From NCBI RefSeq assembly GCF_027853235.1, contig NZ_WKJG01000039.1, forward strand, positions 62,001 through 126,000: DNA of 64,000 nucleotides, written 5' to 3'. The notes beneath the pieces were generated by a model. That model was not told the origin of the DNA. It saw nothing but the letters and a program-made list of their open reading frames with translations, and made no database searches. This document shows, piece by piece, positions 1 through 8,685 of this stretch (its first letter is position 1; the number at the start of each line of letters is the position of its first letter). This stretch comes from Aliibacillus thermotolerans. Lineage in GTDB: Bacteria > Bacillota > Bacilli > Bacillales > Marinococcaceae. Both the position numbers and the translations under genes were made by a program.

Positions 1-268
1 CAGGACCTGATACAACGTATGGTAACTGGCGTTTTTTCAACTCTTCAATGTTTTTTTCCATACCTGGAACGCTGAGAGAAGCAAGGACGAGATCGGGTTT
101 TAACGCTTCTACTTTGTCCATGTCAATAGAAATATCCGGACCAACTCGTGGTAAGTGGGTTACTTTTTCAGGCCAATCTGAGTAATCATCAATACCGACT
201 AGTTGATCTGCAAATCCTAAATAATGAGCGACTTCTGTGTTACTAGGACAAAGGGATACAATTCTCAT
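1..268 (-). CDS. BtuF-like periplasmic-binding-fold protein (3' part missing)
   Basis: The first 89 codons of a gene that runs off the left edge. The protein opens MRIVSLCPSNTEVAHYLG and continues with a GIDDYSDWPE segment and then LKPDLVLASL, the pattern of the Fe/B12 periplasmic-binding domain (BtuF/FecB family). No signal peptide or lipobox precedes the domain, so it resembles the short cytosolic cobalamin-binding-like proteins of Bacillaceae more than a lipoprotein; ligand and role are unknown. An AGGAGTGG ribosome binding site lies a few bases before the ATG at 268. The family is clear; the function is inferred only from the fold. Confidence 0.75.
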   Translation of the reverse strand, partial: MRIVSLCPSNTEVAHYLGFADQLVGIDDYSDWPEKVTHLPRVGPDISIDMDKVEALKPDLVLASLSVPGMEKNIEELKKRQLPYVVSGP

Positions 269-282
269 TGAACCACTCCTTT

Positions 283-759
283 CTACGTTACAAAATGTTG
301 TCCGATTAATGTGATGACAATGCCTAGTAGTCCTCCGAAAAACACTTCAATCGGTTGATGTCCAAGCAATTCTTTTAATTCTTCTCTCTTTTCTGTTTCT
401 TCTTTTTGCTGCCACAATTTCGCTTCCTTCACAAATTTATTAAAGTCTTCAACCAGTTGGTTTAACACGGTAGCGTGATAACCTGCATGGCGACGAATAC
501 CCGTCGCATCGAACATGACAATGACACCAAAAACAGCACAAATCGCAAAAAGAGAAGAGTCAAAACCATGCTCGAGACCAATTGCAGTAGATACAGAAGT
601 AACAGCAGCCGAATGGGAGCTAGGCATCCCGCCTGTACTAGTTACGAGTGTAAAATCCCATTTTTTTGTTGTCATATACGCTAAAGGCACTTTGACACCT
701 TGAGCAAGAAAAATGGAAATTAAAGTAATCCAAAGCGGGAAATTGTGGAATAATTCCAT
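283..759 (-). CDS. yuiD: Divergent PAP2 family membrane protein, YuiD-like
   Basis: A 158-residue integral membrane protein of the divergent PAP2 (acid phosphatase/vanadium peroxidase related) family. The family signature is visible as GGMPSSHSAAV, then FDATGIRRHAGYHA, with hydrophobic segments before, between and at the C-terminus. A PAP2-like phosphatase activity is possible but unproven for this branch. An in-frame TTG 21 bases further upstream would place the AAAGGACG ribosome binding site inside the coding region, so the ATG at 759 is the better start. It follows the BtuF-like gene's promoter side on the same strand. Confidence 0.8.
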   Translation of the reverse strand: MELFHNFPLWITLISIFLAQGVKVPLAYMTTKKWDFTLVTSTGGMPSSHSAAVTSVSTAIGLEHGFDSSLFAICAVFGVIVMFDATGIRRHAGYHATVLNQLVEDFNKFVKEAKLWQQKEETEKREELKELLGHQPIEVFFGGLLGIVITLIGQHFVT

Positions 760-1079
760 AAGTTTAGTACGTCCTTTCAACGTCTAGTTAGGTGAAAACT
801 GTCTATTCAGTAGCATTCATTATACCATAAGGAAGGTAAGAAAGAAGAGAGGTTGAAGGGAAATCTTTTTTTCAATTTCGAGGTATCTGCTGTTGTTACA
901 GGAATGTTACAGTTAACTCTACCTCAGTGATGCTTACCCGGTATATTACCTCAATATCAAAAAATATGAAGGTTATATCAATTTGAATTCATTTATTTTA
1001 TTCAGTATTATTTAAATTATTCTAATTATTTACGGTAACTTCGGTTTGTTTTGACTTTTGCCAGGATGGGTGTGAAAAA
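760..1079. other. AT-rich intergenic region before the TRAP operon
   Basis: About 320 bases between the divergently transcribed yuiD-like gene and dctQ. It must hold both promoters, but no convincing TTGACA/TATAAT pair, operator palindrome, riboswitch or small ORF was recognised by eye. The stretch 960-1040 is very AT-rich, which would suit a regulated promoter for the transporter. Confidence 0.4.
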
Positions 1080-1628
1080 ATGAAAGTCATTTCTTTTTTA
1101 GATTCGATGTTAAGAAAAGTGGAAGAAATTATTTTGAGTTTTTCAATTATTCTTATAACTGTGATGGTTGCTGGAAATACGATTAGTCGAAATGTGACGG
1201 GAAAAAGTTGGGCATTTACAGAAGAGGTTAGTCAGCTTGCTTTGTTTATGGCCACTTTTATGGGGATTAGTTATGTAGCGAGAAAAGGACGACACATAAG
1301 CATGTCGGCTTTCTTTGATAACGTTCCTTTCAAATTACGGAAAGCGTTGGCGTTACTTATCCCTTTGACCACAGGAATCATCTTACTCGTATTTGCATAC
1401 TATTCCTACCAATATGTTCAGACCGTGATCGATGCCGGTAGGGTGAGTTCAGCGTTGCGTTTTCCATATTATTTGATGGTCATGTGGGCGCCAATCGGCT
1501 TCACGCTGGGGGCATTGCAGTTCTTTAGAAACTTTTGGATAAATGTAAAACATAAAGATGTGTATCTTGCAACCGAACGAAAAGATTATGATACGGATGA
1601 AGATATTGAACAATCTACTTCTATCTAA
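1080..1628 (+). CDS. dctQ: TRAP transporter small permease (DctQ)
   Basis: A 182-residue protein with four predicted membrane segments and the family features ISRNVTGKSWAFTEE after the first helix and a GRHISM motif near residue 77. DctQ proteins form the small membrane subunit of tripartite ATP-independent periplasmic transporters and pair with DctM. It is the first gene of a three-gene operon with dctM and dctP, which lie 29 and 49 bases apart. The C-terminus is charged and probably cytoplasmic. The substrate cannot be read from this subunit. Confidence 0.88.
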   Translation: MKVISFLDSMLRKVEEIILSFSIILITVMVAGNTISRNVTGKSWAFTEEVSQLALFMATFMGISYVARKGRHISMSAFFDNVPFKLRKALALLIPLTTGIILLVFAYYSYQYVQTVIDAGRVSSALRFPYYLMVMWAPIGFTLGALQFFRNFWINVKHKDVYLATERKDYDTDEDIEQSTSI

Positions 1629-1657
1629 TAAAAAACACAGAATAGTGGGGAAATGCG

Positions 1658-2923
1658 ATGGTCTTATTACTATTATCTGTTATGATCATTTTCTTATTTT
1701 TAGGATATCCGATGATGATACCGCTCATGTTAGCGCCTCTGCTCGTTGTTCTTATTTTCTTTCCAAATGTAGAGCCTTTTTTTATGGTGCAACAAATGTT
1801 AGAAGGTATCTCGAATTATGCGTTATTAGCAGTTCCTTTATTTATTTTTGCCGCAGATATTATGTCGATGGGAAGAACGTCCAATCGACTCCTAGACTTT
1901 ATCGGTGCTTTTATCGGTCATTTACGCGGGGGCTATGCGATTACGACGGCAGCTGCTTGTACTCTATTTGGAGCAATTTCCGGTTCTACGCAAGCGACCG
2001 TAGTAGCCATCGGAAAGCCGATGAGAGAACGGTTATTAAAAGTTGGTTATAAAGACTCCACTGCGATTGCATTTATTATCAACGCGAGTGATGTTTCCTT
2101 ACTGATACCACCAAGTATTGGAATGATTATTTATGGAATTACTTCGGGGACGCCAATTGGTGATTTGTTTATCGCCGGAATTGGCCCGGGAATTTTGATT
2201 TTTTTATTTTTTGCAGTTTACGGGTATATTCATGCTAAAGTCGTTGACATTCCATTAGCTGAGAAGGCGACATGGAGTGAACGGTTTCACTTTACTCGGA
2301 AAGCAATCTTGCCATTGTTATTCCCGGTTATTATAGTTGGAGGAATTTATTCAGGATTTTTTACAGCAACAGAAGCAGCGGCGATTTCAGTGTTATATGC
2401 CCTTTTACTTGAGCTTGTCATTTATCGCTCTTTCAGTATACGGGAGTTACCAAAAGTGGCGTTATCGACGGGTCTTGTTACTTCTGCAGTTTTCATCTTA
2501 GTTGCAGGAGGGCAAGCATTTGCGTGGGCTATTCAATACGCTCGGATTCCACACATGATTACTGATACATTTTTATCCGGAGATCCAGGACCCATCTATG
2601 TACTAGTTGTCGTGTCCATATTTTTCTTTATAGGTTGTATGTTTGTGGATCCTATTGTCGTTATTTTAATCCTTACCCCAATTTTTGCACCGGTTGCTCA
2701 GCAAGCTGGGGTAGATCCGATTCATCTCGGTGTCATTATTACATTCCAAGCAGCACTTGGGTCAGCCACACCTCCTTTTGGAGTAGACATATTTACAGCC
2801 AGTGCTGTGTTTAATCGAACATACATTGATACGATTAGAGGAACACCACCTTTTATCATCATGTTGTTTATTGTTGCTGTGTTACTCATTATCTTTCCTG
2901 AGATTTCTCTATTCCTCTTATAA
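1658..2923 (+). CDS. dctM: TRAP transporter large permease (DctM)
   Basis: A 421-residue, about 12-helix membrane protein of the DctM/ion transporter superfamily. It carries the typical GNxG-less core IFAADIMSMG, the SGSTQATVVAIG segment, LIPPSIGMIIYG, and a C-terminal ATPPFGVDIF motif. It is the ion-coupled translocation subunit, normally driven by a sodium gradient, working with DctQ and the lipid-anchored DctP encoded directly downstream. Length and motifs are full, so the transporter appears intact. Confidence 0.92.
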   Translation: MVLLLLSVMIIFLFLGYPMMIPLMLAPLLVVLIFFPNVEPFFMVQQMLEGISNYALLAVPLFIFAADIMSMGRTSNRLLDFIGAFIGHLRGGYAITTAAACTLFGAISGSTQATVVAIGKPMRERLLKVGYKDSTAIAFIINASDVSLLIPPSIGMIIYGITSGTPIGDLFIAGIGPGILIFLFFAVYGYIHAKVVDIPLAEKATWSERFHFTRKAILPLLFPVIIVGGIYSGFFTATEAAAISVLYALLLELVIYRSFSIRELPKVALSTGLVTSAVFILVAGGQAFAWAIQYARIPHMITDTFLSGDPGPIYVLVVVSIFFFIGCMFVDPIVVILILTPIFAPVAQQAGVDPIHLGVIITFQAALGSATPPFGVDIFTASAVFNRTYIDTIRGTPPFIIMLFIVAVLLIIFPEISLFLL

Positions 2924-2972
2924 AAAGAGGAATTTGAGAATAGATTTGAATTTTTTGAAGGGGGACGAATAT

Positions 2973-4052
2973 GTGAAAAAAAGAAAGTTTAGGTGGTTAG
3001 CGACTACCGCCCTAGTGTCATCATTATTTTTAGCCGCTTGTGGTGGTGGAAATGATGCAGCCACGGACAAAGGCGCTGACGGGGAAGGAGAAGAATCTTA
3101 CACATGGCGCTTCGTCACTGAAGAATACGATGGTCAAGTGCAATATGAATATGCAAAAGAGTTTGCAAATCGATTAGAAGAAAAATCAGATGGTCGAATT
3201 CAATTTGAATTATACGAATTTGGCGGACTGGGAAGTGAATTTGACCAAGTGGAACAACTTCAAAGTGGAGCGGTTGAATTTGCCATCGTTTCGCCAGGGT
3301 TTACAGGAACAATGGTCGATGAAGGACAAATTTTCTCGCTTCAGTTCTTACTCCCGGAGGATCAAGAACAAGTACATGAATTGTTAAATACAAGCGAAGC
3401 ATTAAACGAAGACTTAGCCGCGCTCTATGAAGAAAACAATATTAAGCCATTGGCTTTTTGGACAGAAGGGTTTACTCAGTGGACCGGTAATACGCCATTG
3501 ATTGAGCCTTCTGATTTTGAAGGAGTTAAATTCCGGACACAAGATTCACCGTTAAATCAACGCTCTTATGAAGCATATGGTGCCAGTCCATCCGTTATGA
3601 GTGCTGGGGACTTATACTCTGCTTTACAACAAGGAACGGTCGATGCACAAGAAAATCCAATTTTCTTTATTGCAGATTCTTCCTACCATGAAGTACAAGA
3701 TTATATGACCATTTCTAACCATAATAGCTATGTAGCGATGACGACCGTGAATCCAACTTTCTACAATAACCTTCCGGAAGACATTCAAGCGTTAATTGAA
3801 GAGACGGTGGAAGAAATGCGCCCAGTTGGTTTTGAAATCCAAGATGAATTAAATAAAGAATTGCTCTCTGAAATTGAAAACGATGAAGAAAATCCGACAG
3901 AAGTAACAGAATTAACTTCTGAACAACGAGATGCGTTTCGCGAACTTGCGATGCCGCTTCGTGACTTCTATCGTGAAAACGGAGGAGAACAAGCAGGAGC
4001 AATTTTAGACAAATTAGAACAAGAGATTGCTGAAATTACAGGCGAAGAATAA
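2973..4052 (+). CDS. dctP: TRAP transporter solute-binding lipoprotein (DctP)
   Basis: A 359-residue extracytoplasmic substrate-binding protein of the DctP family. A lysine/arginine-rich start is followed by a hydrophobic stretch and the lipobox LFLAACGGG, so it is predicted to be a lipoprotein anchored outside the membrane. The mature part has the family pattern: SDGRIQFELYEFGGLG, QLQSGAVEFAIV, and the GVKFRTQDSPLNQ region that contains the substrate-contacting arginine. The GTG at 2973 was chosen because GAAGGGGGACG precedes it directly and the signal peptide starts there. A strong terminator follows, closing the dctQMP operon. C4-dicarboxylates are the classic substrates, but other organic acids are equally possible. 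Confidence 0.92.
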   Translation: MKKRKFRWLATTALVSSLFLAACGGGNDAATDKGADGEGEESYTWRFVTEEYDGQVQYEYAKEFANRLEEKSDGRIQFELYEFGGLGSEFDQVEQLQSGAVEFAIVSPGFTGTMVDEGQIFSLQFLLPEDQEQVHELLNTSEALNEDLAALYEENNIKPLAFWTEGFTQWTGNTPLIEPSDFEGVKFRTQDSPLNQRSYEAYGASPSVMSAGDLYSALQQGTVDAQENPIFFIADSSYHEVQDYMTISNHNSYVAMTTVNPTFYNNLPEDIQALIEETVEEMRPVGFEIQDELNKELLSEIENDEENPTEVTELTSEQRDAFRELAMPLRDFYRENGGEQAGAILDKLEQEIAEITGEE

Positions 4053-4065
4053 AGGCTATAAAGGA

Positions 4066-4096
4066 GGGACTTTGCGTTGTTAGCAAAGTCCCTTTT
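4066..4096. terminator. Terminator between dctP and bioY
   Basis: A perfect 10-bp stem, GGGACTTTGC with GCAAAGTCCC, encloses a 7-base loop and is followed by TTTT on the plus strand. It ends the TRAP operon and overlaps the stop region of the convergent bioY gene. Confidence 0.85.
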
Positions 4097-4679
4097 ATGA
4101 GGCTGTTTGTTTTGTTTCTGCTAAATGATGCGTACGCATACGAAGTAATTTCGGTATGGAGACAGCGGTGAGAATTGTTAATATTATATCTTTCACAAGC
4201 GGTAAAGCCATCCATAACCATACCATCGAATAGGAAAAACCATCCGGTGCGTCTGCAATCCACAAGTAAGCGAAATACATATAATTCGTACCGATCATAT
4301 AATTTAATGCAAGACCGATAAAAGCGACGAAAAATGCATAAGATGTAACGATCTTCTTTTTCTTTTCAATCATTTTACCAACAACAAAAGCAACGACAAT
4401 AAAAGAAAGTATAAATCCAAAGGTTGGGCTCACGAGGGCTCGCACTCCACCAGAAAAACCGGCAAACACCGGCATACCGACAAGACCAACCAGCGCATAA
4501 ATTGTCATGGATAAAGCCCCGAGTCGACTTCCAAGAAGGGCACCTGCTATAATAGCGATGATAGATTGTAATGTAATTGGCACGCCACCTATGACGAGAT
4601 ATGAAGTAACATTTGCTCCAATTCCCATAAGGGCAGCAAATAGTGCGGCGTAAATGAGCTGAATCGGTTTCCAATGCAT
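4095..4679 (-). CDS. bioY: Biotin transporter BioY (ECF S component)
   Basis: A 194-residue, six-helix membrane protein of the BioY family, the substrate-binding S component of the energy-coupling-factor biotin transporter. The family segments GGVPITLQS, GALLGSRLGALSMTIYALVGLVGMPVFAG and FGFILSF are present. The EcfA/EcfT partners are not in this window and are presumably shared. The gene stands alone, and its promoter contains a BirA-type operator (4735-4765), so repression by biotin-loaded BirA is the likely control. Confidence 0.93.
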   Translation of the reverse strand: MHWKPIQLIYAALFAALMGIGANVTSYLVIGGVPITLQSIIAIIAGALLGSRLGALSMTIYALVGLVGMPVFAGFSGGVRALVSPTFGFILSFIVVAFVVGKMIEKKKKIVTSYAFFVAFIGLALNYMIGTNYMYFAYLWIADAPDGFSYSMVWLWMALPLVKDIILTILTAVSIPKLLRMRTHHLAETKQTAS

Positions 4680-4711
4680 TACTACATGTTCCTTTCTTTT
4701 TCTTTTGTATT

Positions 4712-4765
4712 ATCATACGGGGAAAGGGTCTTATTTGTCAACTTGTTTTTTAAATATGTTAACAA
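4712..4765 (-). promoter_or_regulatory. bioY promoter with BirA-type biotin operator
   Basis: On the minus strand TTGACA (4741-4736) is followed after 18 bases by TATGAT (4717-4712). Overlapping the -35 box is an inverted repeat, TTGTCAAC (4735-4742), N15, GTTAACAA (4758-4765). This matches the geometry of the Bacillus BirA operator, two TTGTTAAC-like half sites separated by about 15 bases, with one base different in one half site. BirA bound here would block RNA polymerase. Confidence 0.75.
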
Positions 4766-4784
4766 TAGTTTCGTTTCATAGTTA

Positions 4785-5525
4785 GTGAAGTTGGGAGGGA
4801 TTTTCCTGGAACGAGAACCGTTTTATATTATTGCACACCGAGGGTATGCCCCAAAATCCATTCATGAAAATACGTTGGAAGCTTTTGATGAAGCGGTACG
4901 TTTCCAAGCTTCCATGATTGAAACAGATATTCGCATCTTAAAAGATGGAACGCTTGTTTGTGCGCATGACTCGACTTGGCAAGGAATCTTATTAAAGGAC
5001 ATGACCTATGACGAGTGGACGGAAAAAACATTCACAAAAGAAGGTTGGCGACCACCTACGCTAAAAGAAGTGTTAAAACGTTATCAACATACTGTTCCCT
5101 TGAATCTAGAAATTAAAGATGTAGGGATAGAAGAGAAAGTGCTCATGGAGTTGGAAGGGTATCAAGGGAAAGAATTATGGATTTCTTCCTTTGAAGATGA
5201 TGTGATACGTCGTATGAAAGAACTGAATAGCGGTGTAAAAACAGCTCTCGTTGTTGGCAGGTCCGTGTTAAAAAAACGGCCGAAACATCTTTCTTATTGG
5301 GATGATTATTTTCCTGAAAGACGGTTGAGATTGGCAAAAGCTGATGCCGTATGTCCCCATTATTTATTAGTGAATCAGTCTTTTGTTGAAAGGATGAAAA
5401 AAGAAAGTTATCCGATTTATGCTTGGACCGTCAATCAATTAGAGCGAATGAAAAAATTGAAATCTTACGGAATTAACGGACTATTTACGGATCAACTGAC
5501 GACTGCCATGAAAATACTTCAGTAA
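4785..5525 (+). CDS. Glycerophosphodiester phosphodiesterase family protein
   Basis: A TIM-barrel GDPD of about 240 residues that hydrolyses glycerophosphodiesters to glycerol 3-phosphate and an alcohol. Catalytic features are the IIAHRGY motif near the N-terminus, ENTLEAF, ETDIRILKDGTLVCAHD with metal-binding Glu and Asp, and NLEIK further on. No signal peptide is seen, so it is probably cytoplasmic (YqiK-like). The start is uncertain: the GTG at 4785 is legal, but the best ribosome binding site, GGGAGGGA at 4793-4800, lies downstream of it and points to a CTG codon at 4806, which would give a protein starting MEREPFYIIAHRG. Confidence 0.85.
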   Translation: MKLGGIFLEREPFYIIAHRGYAPKSIHENTLEAFDEAVRFQASMIETDIRILKDGTLVCAHDSTWQGILLKDMTYDEWTEKTFTKEGWRPPTLKEVLKRYQHTVPLNLEIKDVGIEEKVLMELEGYQGKELWISSFEDDVIRRMKELNSGVKTALVVGRSVLKKRPKHLSYWDDYFPERRLRLAKADAVCPHYLLVNQSFVERMKKESYPIYAWTVNQLERMKKLKSYGINGLFTDQLTTAMKILQ

Positions 5526-5620
5526 GAAAAATCGTTAGGGAAACGAAACGTATCCCTTGTATATAAAGTGGGATTCAAGGTATCATCACATTATAAGGTG
5601 TTTTAAAAAGGAGTGGTAAC

Positions 5621-6091
5621 GTGGCTCGCGTAGAAAGTTTTGAATTGGATCATACTATCGTAAAAGCCCCATACGTTCGACATGCCGGTGTACAAAAAGT
5701 AGGATCTGACGGAGTGGTGAATAAGTATGACATTCGTTTTTGTCAACCGAACAAAGATCATTTAGAACCGCCAGTGATTCACACATTGGAGCATTTCTTA
5801 GCGTTGAACATTCGTCGTTTCGCAGAAGACTACGATCATTTTGAAGTGATTGATTTATCTCCAATGGGCTGCCAAACAGGTTTTTATTTAATTGTTAGTG
5901 GAGAACCGACAATCGATGAGTTGCTGGATGTGTTGGAAAAAACGATGAATTACTCTTTAGATTTCGAAGAAGTACCAGCGGCAACGGAGAAGCAATGTGG
6001 GCAAGCGAAATTGCACAGCTTAGAAGGAGCCAAATCTTGGATGAAATATTGGTTAAAACAAGATAAGGAAGAACTAAAGCAAGTATTTTAA
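5621..6091 (+). CDS. luxS: S-ribosylhomocysteine lyase LuxS
   Basis: A 156-residue LuxS, an iron/zinc enzyme that splits S-ribosylhomocysteine into homocysteine and DPD, the precursor of autoinducer-2. The metal-binding HTLEH motif is at residues 54-58 and the third ligand is the Cys in the KQCGQAK segment near residue 126. The [11 protein letters not shown] opening is typical. The GTG start at 5621 is preceded by AAAAGGAGTGG. It is monocistronic, and its activated-methyl-cycle role links it to metK elsewhere in the window. A TTGTAT/TATCAT pair about 60 bases upstream could be its promoter. Confidence 0.97.
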   Translation: MARVESFELDHTIVKAPYVRHAGVQKVGSDGVVNKYDIRFCQPNKDHLEPPVIHTLEHFLALNIRRFAEDYDHFEVIDLSPMGCQTGFYLIVSGEPTIDELLDVLEKTMNYSLDFEEVPAATEKQCGQAKLHSLEGAKSWMKYWLKQDKEELKQVF

Positions 6092-6113
6092 AAAGGCCGG
6101 CACTAGTATCCAT

Positions 6114-6144
6114 CCCAAAAGTGACTGTTTTTCTTACTTTTGGG
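6114..6144. terminator. Possible terminator hairpin between luxS and the hydrolase
   Basis: CCCAAAAGT at 6114-6122 pairs with ACTTTTGGG at 6136-6144 across a 13-base loop. It overlaps the stop codon of the convergent gene. There is no clean T-run on either side, so termination is only a possibility. Confidence 0.35.
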
Positions 6145-6766
6145 GTGGAACTGCATCAGGCTTTTTTTTATTCTTTTGAGCGTTCGAAATGAGTTCATTC
6201 ATATCATAATCTTTCGTTGCTTGCACGTTTGCTTGGAGTACATATTCCATTATATGCAGTGCATTCTCATTTTCCTCGATCGAGTTTGATGCGGTGCAGT
6301 CACGCGGAATGAATAATTGGTAATTACGCATATATGCATCATTTGCGGTAAAATGGATGCACATGTTACCGGCTACTCCTCCAATGATTAACGTATTTAC
6401 TCCTAAGTAGTCTAATAACAAGTCAAGGGGAGTGGCAAAAAAAGCAGAAAATTGCGGTTTTAACACAAAATAATCATCTTTATCGGGAATAAGTAATTGC
6501 ACAATTTCTTTTCCATATGCATTTACTGTTCTAGTATGTTCGATTAGTTCTTTAAAATCGCTTTGCCAGCGACCGTAATTGTCGTTTACATAGATGACGG
6601 GGATGTCGTATTCTTTTGCTTTTTTCTTTAACCGAGATAAGTTTTTTGCTGCTTTTAAAGCAAAAGGAGCAAGTTTTTCTCCCTTTTCAAATTGAAAGTC
6701 ATTGATCATATCAATAATCAGTAATGCAATATTTGCTTTTTCTTTCACGTGTGGATTTGCTACCAT
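6134..6766 (-). CDS. Isochorismatase-family cysteine hydrolase
   Basis: A 210-residue alpha/beta hydrolase of the isochorismatase/nicotinamidase superfamily. The catalytic triad can be placed as Asp19 in LLIIDMIND, Lys103 in YFVLKPQFSAF, and Cys136 in GGVAGNMCIHFTANDA, with the usual cis-peptide before the Cys. Family members hydrolyse nicotinamide, isochorismate, ureas or carbamoyl compounds; the substrate cannot be predicted here. It is a single gene, convergent with luxS. The C-terminal tail QKNKKKPDAVPPQK is low-complexity and dispensable-looking. Confidence 0.85.
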   Translation of the reverse strand: MVANPHVKEKANIALLIIDMINDFQFEKGEKLAPFALKAAKNLSRLKKKAKEYDIPVIYVNDNYGRWQSDFKELIEHTRTVNAYGKEIVQLLIPDKDDYFVLKPQFSAFFATPLDLLLDYLGVNTLIIGGVAGNMCIHFTANDAYMRNYQLFIPRDCTASNSIEENENALHIMEYVLQANVQATKDYDMNELISNAQKNKKKPDAVPPQK

Positions 6767-6925
6767 GAAATCTCTCCTCTAAACGTCTCAAGTTACCTCT
6801 TTATTTTCCCCAATGATAAGAAATTCAATCTTCCTTAAAGAAATGCATAAAATAGTATATGATAGGAAGTTCGGAGATGATAAAATAAACGAGTATTCAT
6901 TGCGCTTCGAAACGAAAGGGGATGG

Positions 6926-7426
6926 ATGATGAACGAAACGAAGCTAGAAATTTTGCGGATATTGGAAGAAAATGGTCGTTTGCCTATTGACACCATTGCA
7001 AAGCTTGTTCAACGTGATAAAGAAGAAGTGGCGAAAATAATTCAATCATTAGAAGATGAGAAAATGATTTTAGGGTATAGAGCGGTCGTTGATTGGGAAA
7101 AAGATCAGGAAAATACCGGGGTAACTGCGATGATTGATGTGAAAGTAACTCCGAAGCGGGGAGTAGGTTTTGAGCAAGTTGCAAAACGAATTTATCGTTT
7201 TAAAGAAGTGGATGCGCTCTATTTAATGTCAGGAGCATATGATTTATCTGTTGTCGTACATGGTGAGACGATGACTGAAGTTGCAAATTTTGTTTCTGAA
7301 AAGTTGTCTACGCTCGATGATGTCGTATCGACAACGACTCATTTCCGTTTAAAAACATATAAACACGATGGGGTTATTTTTCACGATGAGGATAACGAGG
7401 ATAAAAGGATGGTGGTTTCGCCATGA
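6926..7426 (+). CDS. alaR: Lrp/AsnC family regulator of alanine metabolism
   Basis: A 166-residue Lrp/AsnC regulator. An N-terminal winged helix-turn-helix (residues about 5-55, LEILRILEENGRLPIDTIAKL) is followed by an AsnC/RAM effector domain with VDALYLMSGAYDLSVVVHG. Its stop overlaps the start of the aminotransferase by four bases (ATGA), an arrangement that matches B. subtilis alaR-alaT (yugGH), where AlaR controls alaT in response to alanine. ATG codons at 6926 and 6929 are both possible starts behind AAAGGGGATGG. Confidence 0.85.
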   Translation: MMNETKLEILRILEENGRLPIDTIAKLVQRDKEEVAKIIQSLEDEKMILGYRAVVDWEKDQENTGVTAMIDVKVTPKRGVGFEQVAKRIYRFKEVDALYLMSGAYDLSVVVHGETMTEVANFVSEKLSTLDDVVSTTTHFRLKTYKHDGVIFHDEDNEDKRMVVSP

Positions 7427-8607
7427 CGGGATCCATCTCCTCTACACAAAAAATGGATAGATTATCACTTGCAGTAAATGCCATTCCTCCTTCTGGGATT
7501 CGGCGTTTCTTTGACATGGCCGAAAAAATGGAGAATGTCATTTCCCTCGGCGTTGGTGAGCCGGATTTCCCCACCCCTTGGAATGTACGGGAAGCGAGTA
7601 TTGCTTCCATAGAAAGAGGAGATACTGCGTATACGGCAAATGCAGGGTTAGAGCCATTAAGGATAGAGATTGCAAAATATATGGAACAAATTTTTCACGT
7701 AAGTTATGATCCTCTGTCAGAAATCATTGTAACTGTAGGAGCAAGTGAAGGGTTAGATATCGCTATTCGTGCCATTATCAATCCGGGAGACGAAGTCATC
7801 GTAGTGGAGCCAGGATTTGTTTCTTATGCTCCTATCGTCACATTGGCAGGGGGGAAAGTAATCCCCTTAAAAACGAAGAAAGAACATGCTTTTAAATTAA
7901 CAAAAGAAGCAGTAGAAGCCGCTATTACCCCTCGTACCAAAGCGATCATGATTAGTTTTCCGAATAATCCAACGGGTGCTGTGATGACAAAAGAAGAGTT
8001 ATTACCAATTGCAGAAGTGATTGACGACCACGATTTACTCGTTATTTCAGACGAAATATACGGTGAATTAAGTTATGACACAACTCATTATAGCTTTTCT
8101 CGTCTACCACGAATGAAAGATCGTACCATTCTCATTTCTGGATTTTCGAAAGCATTCGCGATGACCGGTTGGCGATTAGGATTTGTCTGTGCGCCATCAG
8201 ATATTCTCAGTGCGATGTTAAAAATTCATCAATATACGATGATGAGTGCGCCAACCATTGCGCAATATGGAGCGCTTGAAGCCCTTCAAAATGGTCGTGA
8301 AGACGTTGATAAAATGGTAACAAGTTATCGGCAACGCCGTAATTTTATCGTGGAATCATTTCAAGAAATTGGTTTAGATTGTCATGTTCCTGGGGGAGCG
8401 TTTTATGCATTTCCATCTATCGAAGCGACAGGAATGAGTTCCGAAGAGTTTGCCGAAGCGCTTTTAAAAGAAGAACAAGTAGCTGTCGTGCCTGGAAATG
8501 TTTTCGGAAGCGGAGGAGAAGGTCATATTCGTTGTTCTTATGCTGCTTCATTGGACGATTTACAAACAGCAATACAACGAATGGATCGATTTCTAAATAG
8601 GAAATAA
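7423..8607 (+). CDS. alaT: Alanine transaminase AlaT (class I aminotransferase)
   Basis: A 394-residue fold-type I PLP aminotransferase. Visible are GVGEPDFPTPWNV near the N-terminus, the FPNNPTGAV cofactor loop, DEIYGEL with the cofactor-contacting Asp and Tyr, and the PLP lysine at about residue 243 in SGFSKAFAMTGWRLGF. The arginine that binds the substrate carboxylate lies in GHIRCSYA. By co-transcription with an Lrp regulator and by its neighbours it corresponds to YugH/AlaT, which interconverts alanine and pyruvate with 2-oxoglutarate. Transcription probably ends in the hairpin at 8688-8727, which is part of a repeat. Confidence 0.88.
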   Translation: MTGSISSTQKMDRLSLAVNAIPPSGIRRFFDMAEKMENVISLGVGEPDFPTPWNVREASIASIERGDTAYTANAGLEPLRIEIAKYMEQIFHVSYDPLSEIIVTVGASEGLDIAIRAIINPGDEVIVVEPGFVSYAPIVTLAGGKVIPLKTKKEHAFKLTKEAVEAAITPRTKAIMISFPNNPTGAVMTKEELLPIAEVIDDHDLLVISDEIYGELSYDTTHYSFSRLPRMKDRTILISGFSKAFAMTGWRLGFVCAPSDILSAMLKIHQYTMMSAPTIAQYGALEALQNGREDVDKMVTSYRQRRNFIVESFQEIGLDCHVPGGAFYAFPSIEATGMSSEEFAEALLKEEQVAVVPGNVFGSGGEGHIRCSYAASLDDLQTAIQRMDRFLNRK

Positions 8608-8685
8608 AAAAAGGGATTGTCTCAACAAGGGGATGACGTAAATCGAGATGATTTCGTACTGAAACGATGTTGATGCGGATCCAAT

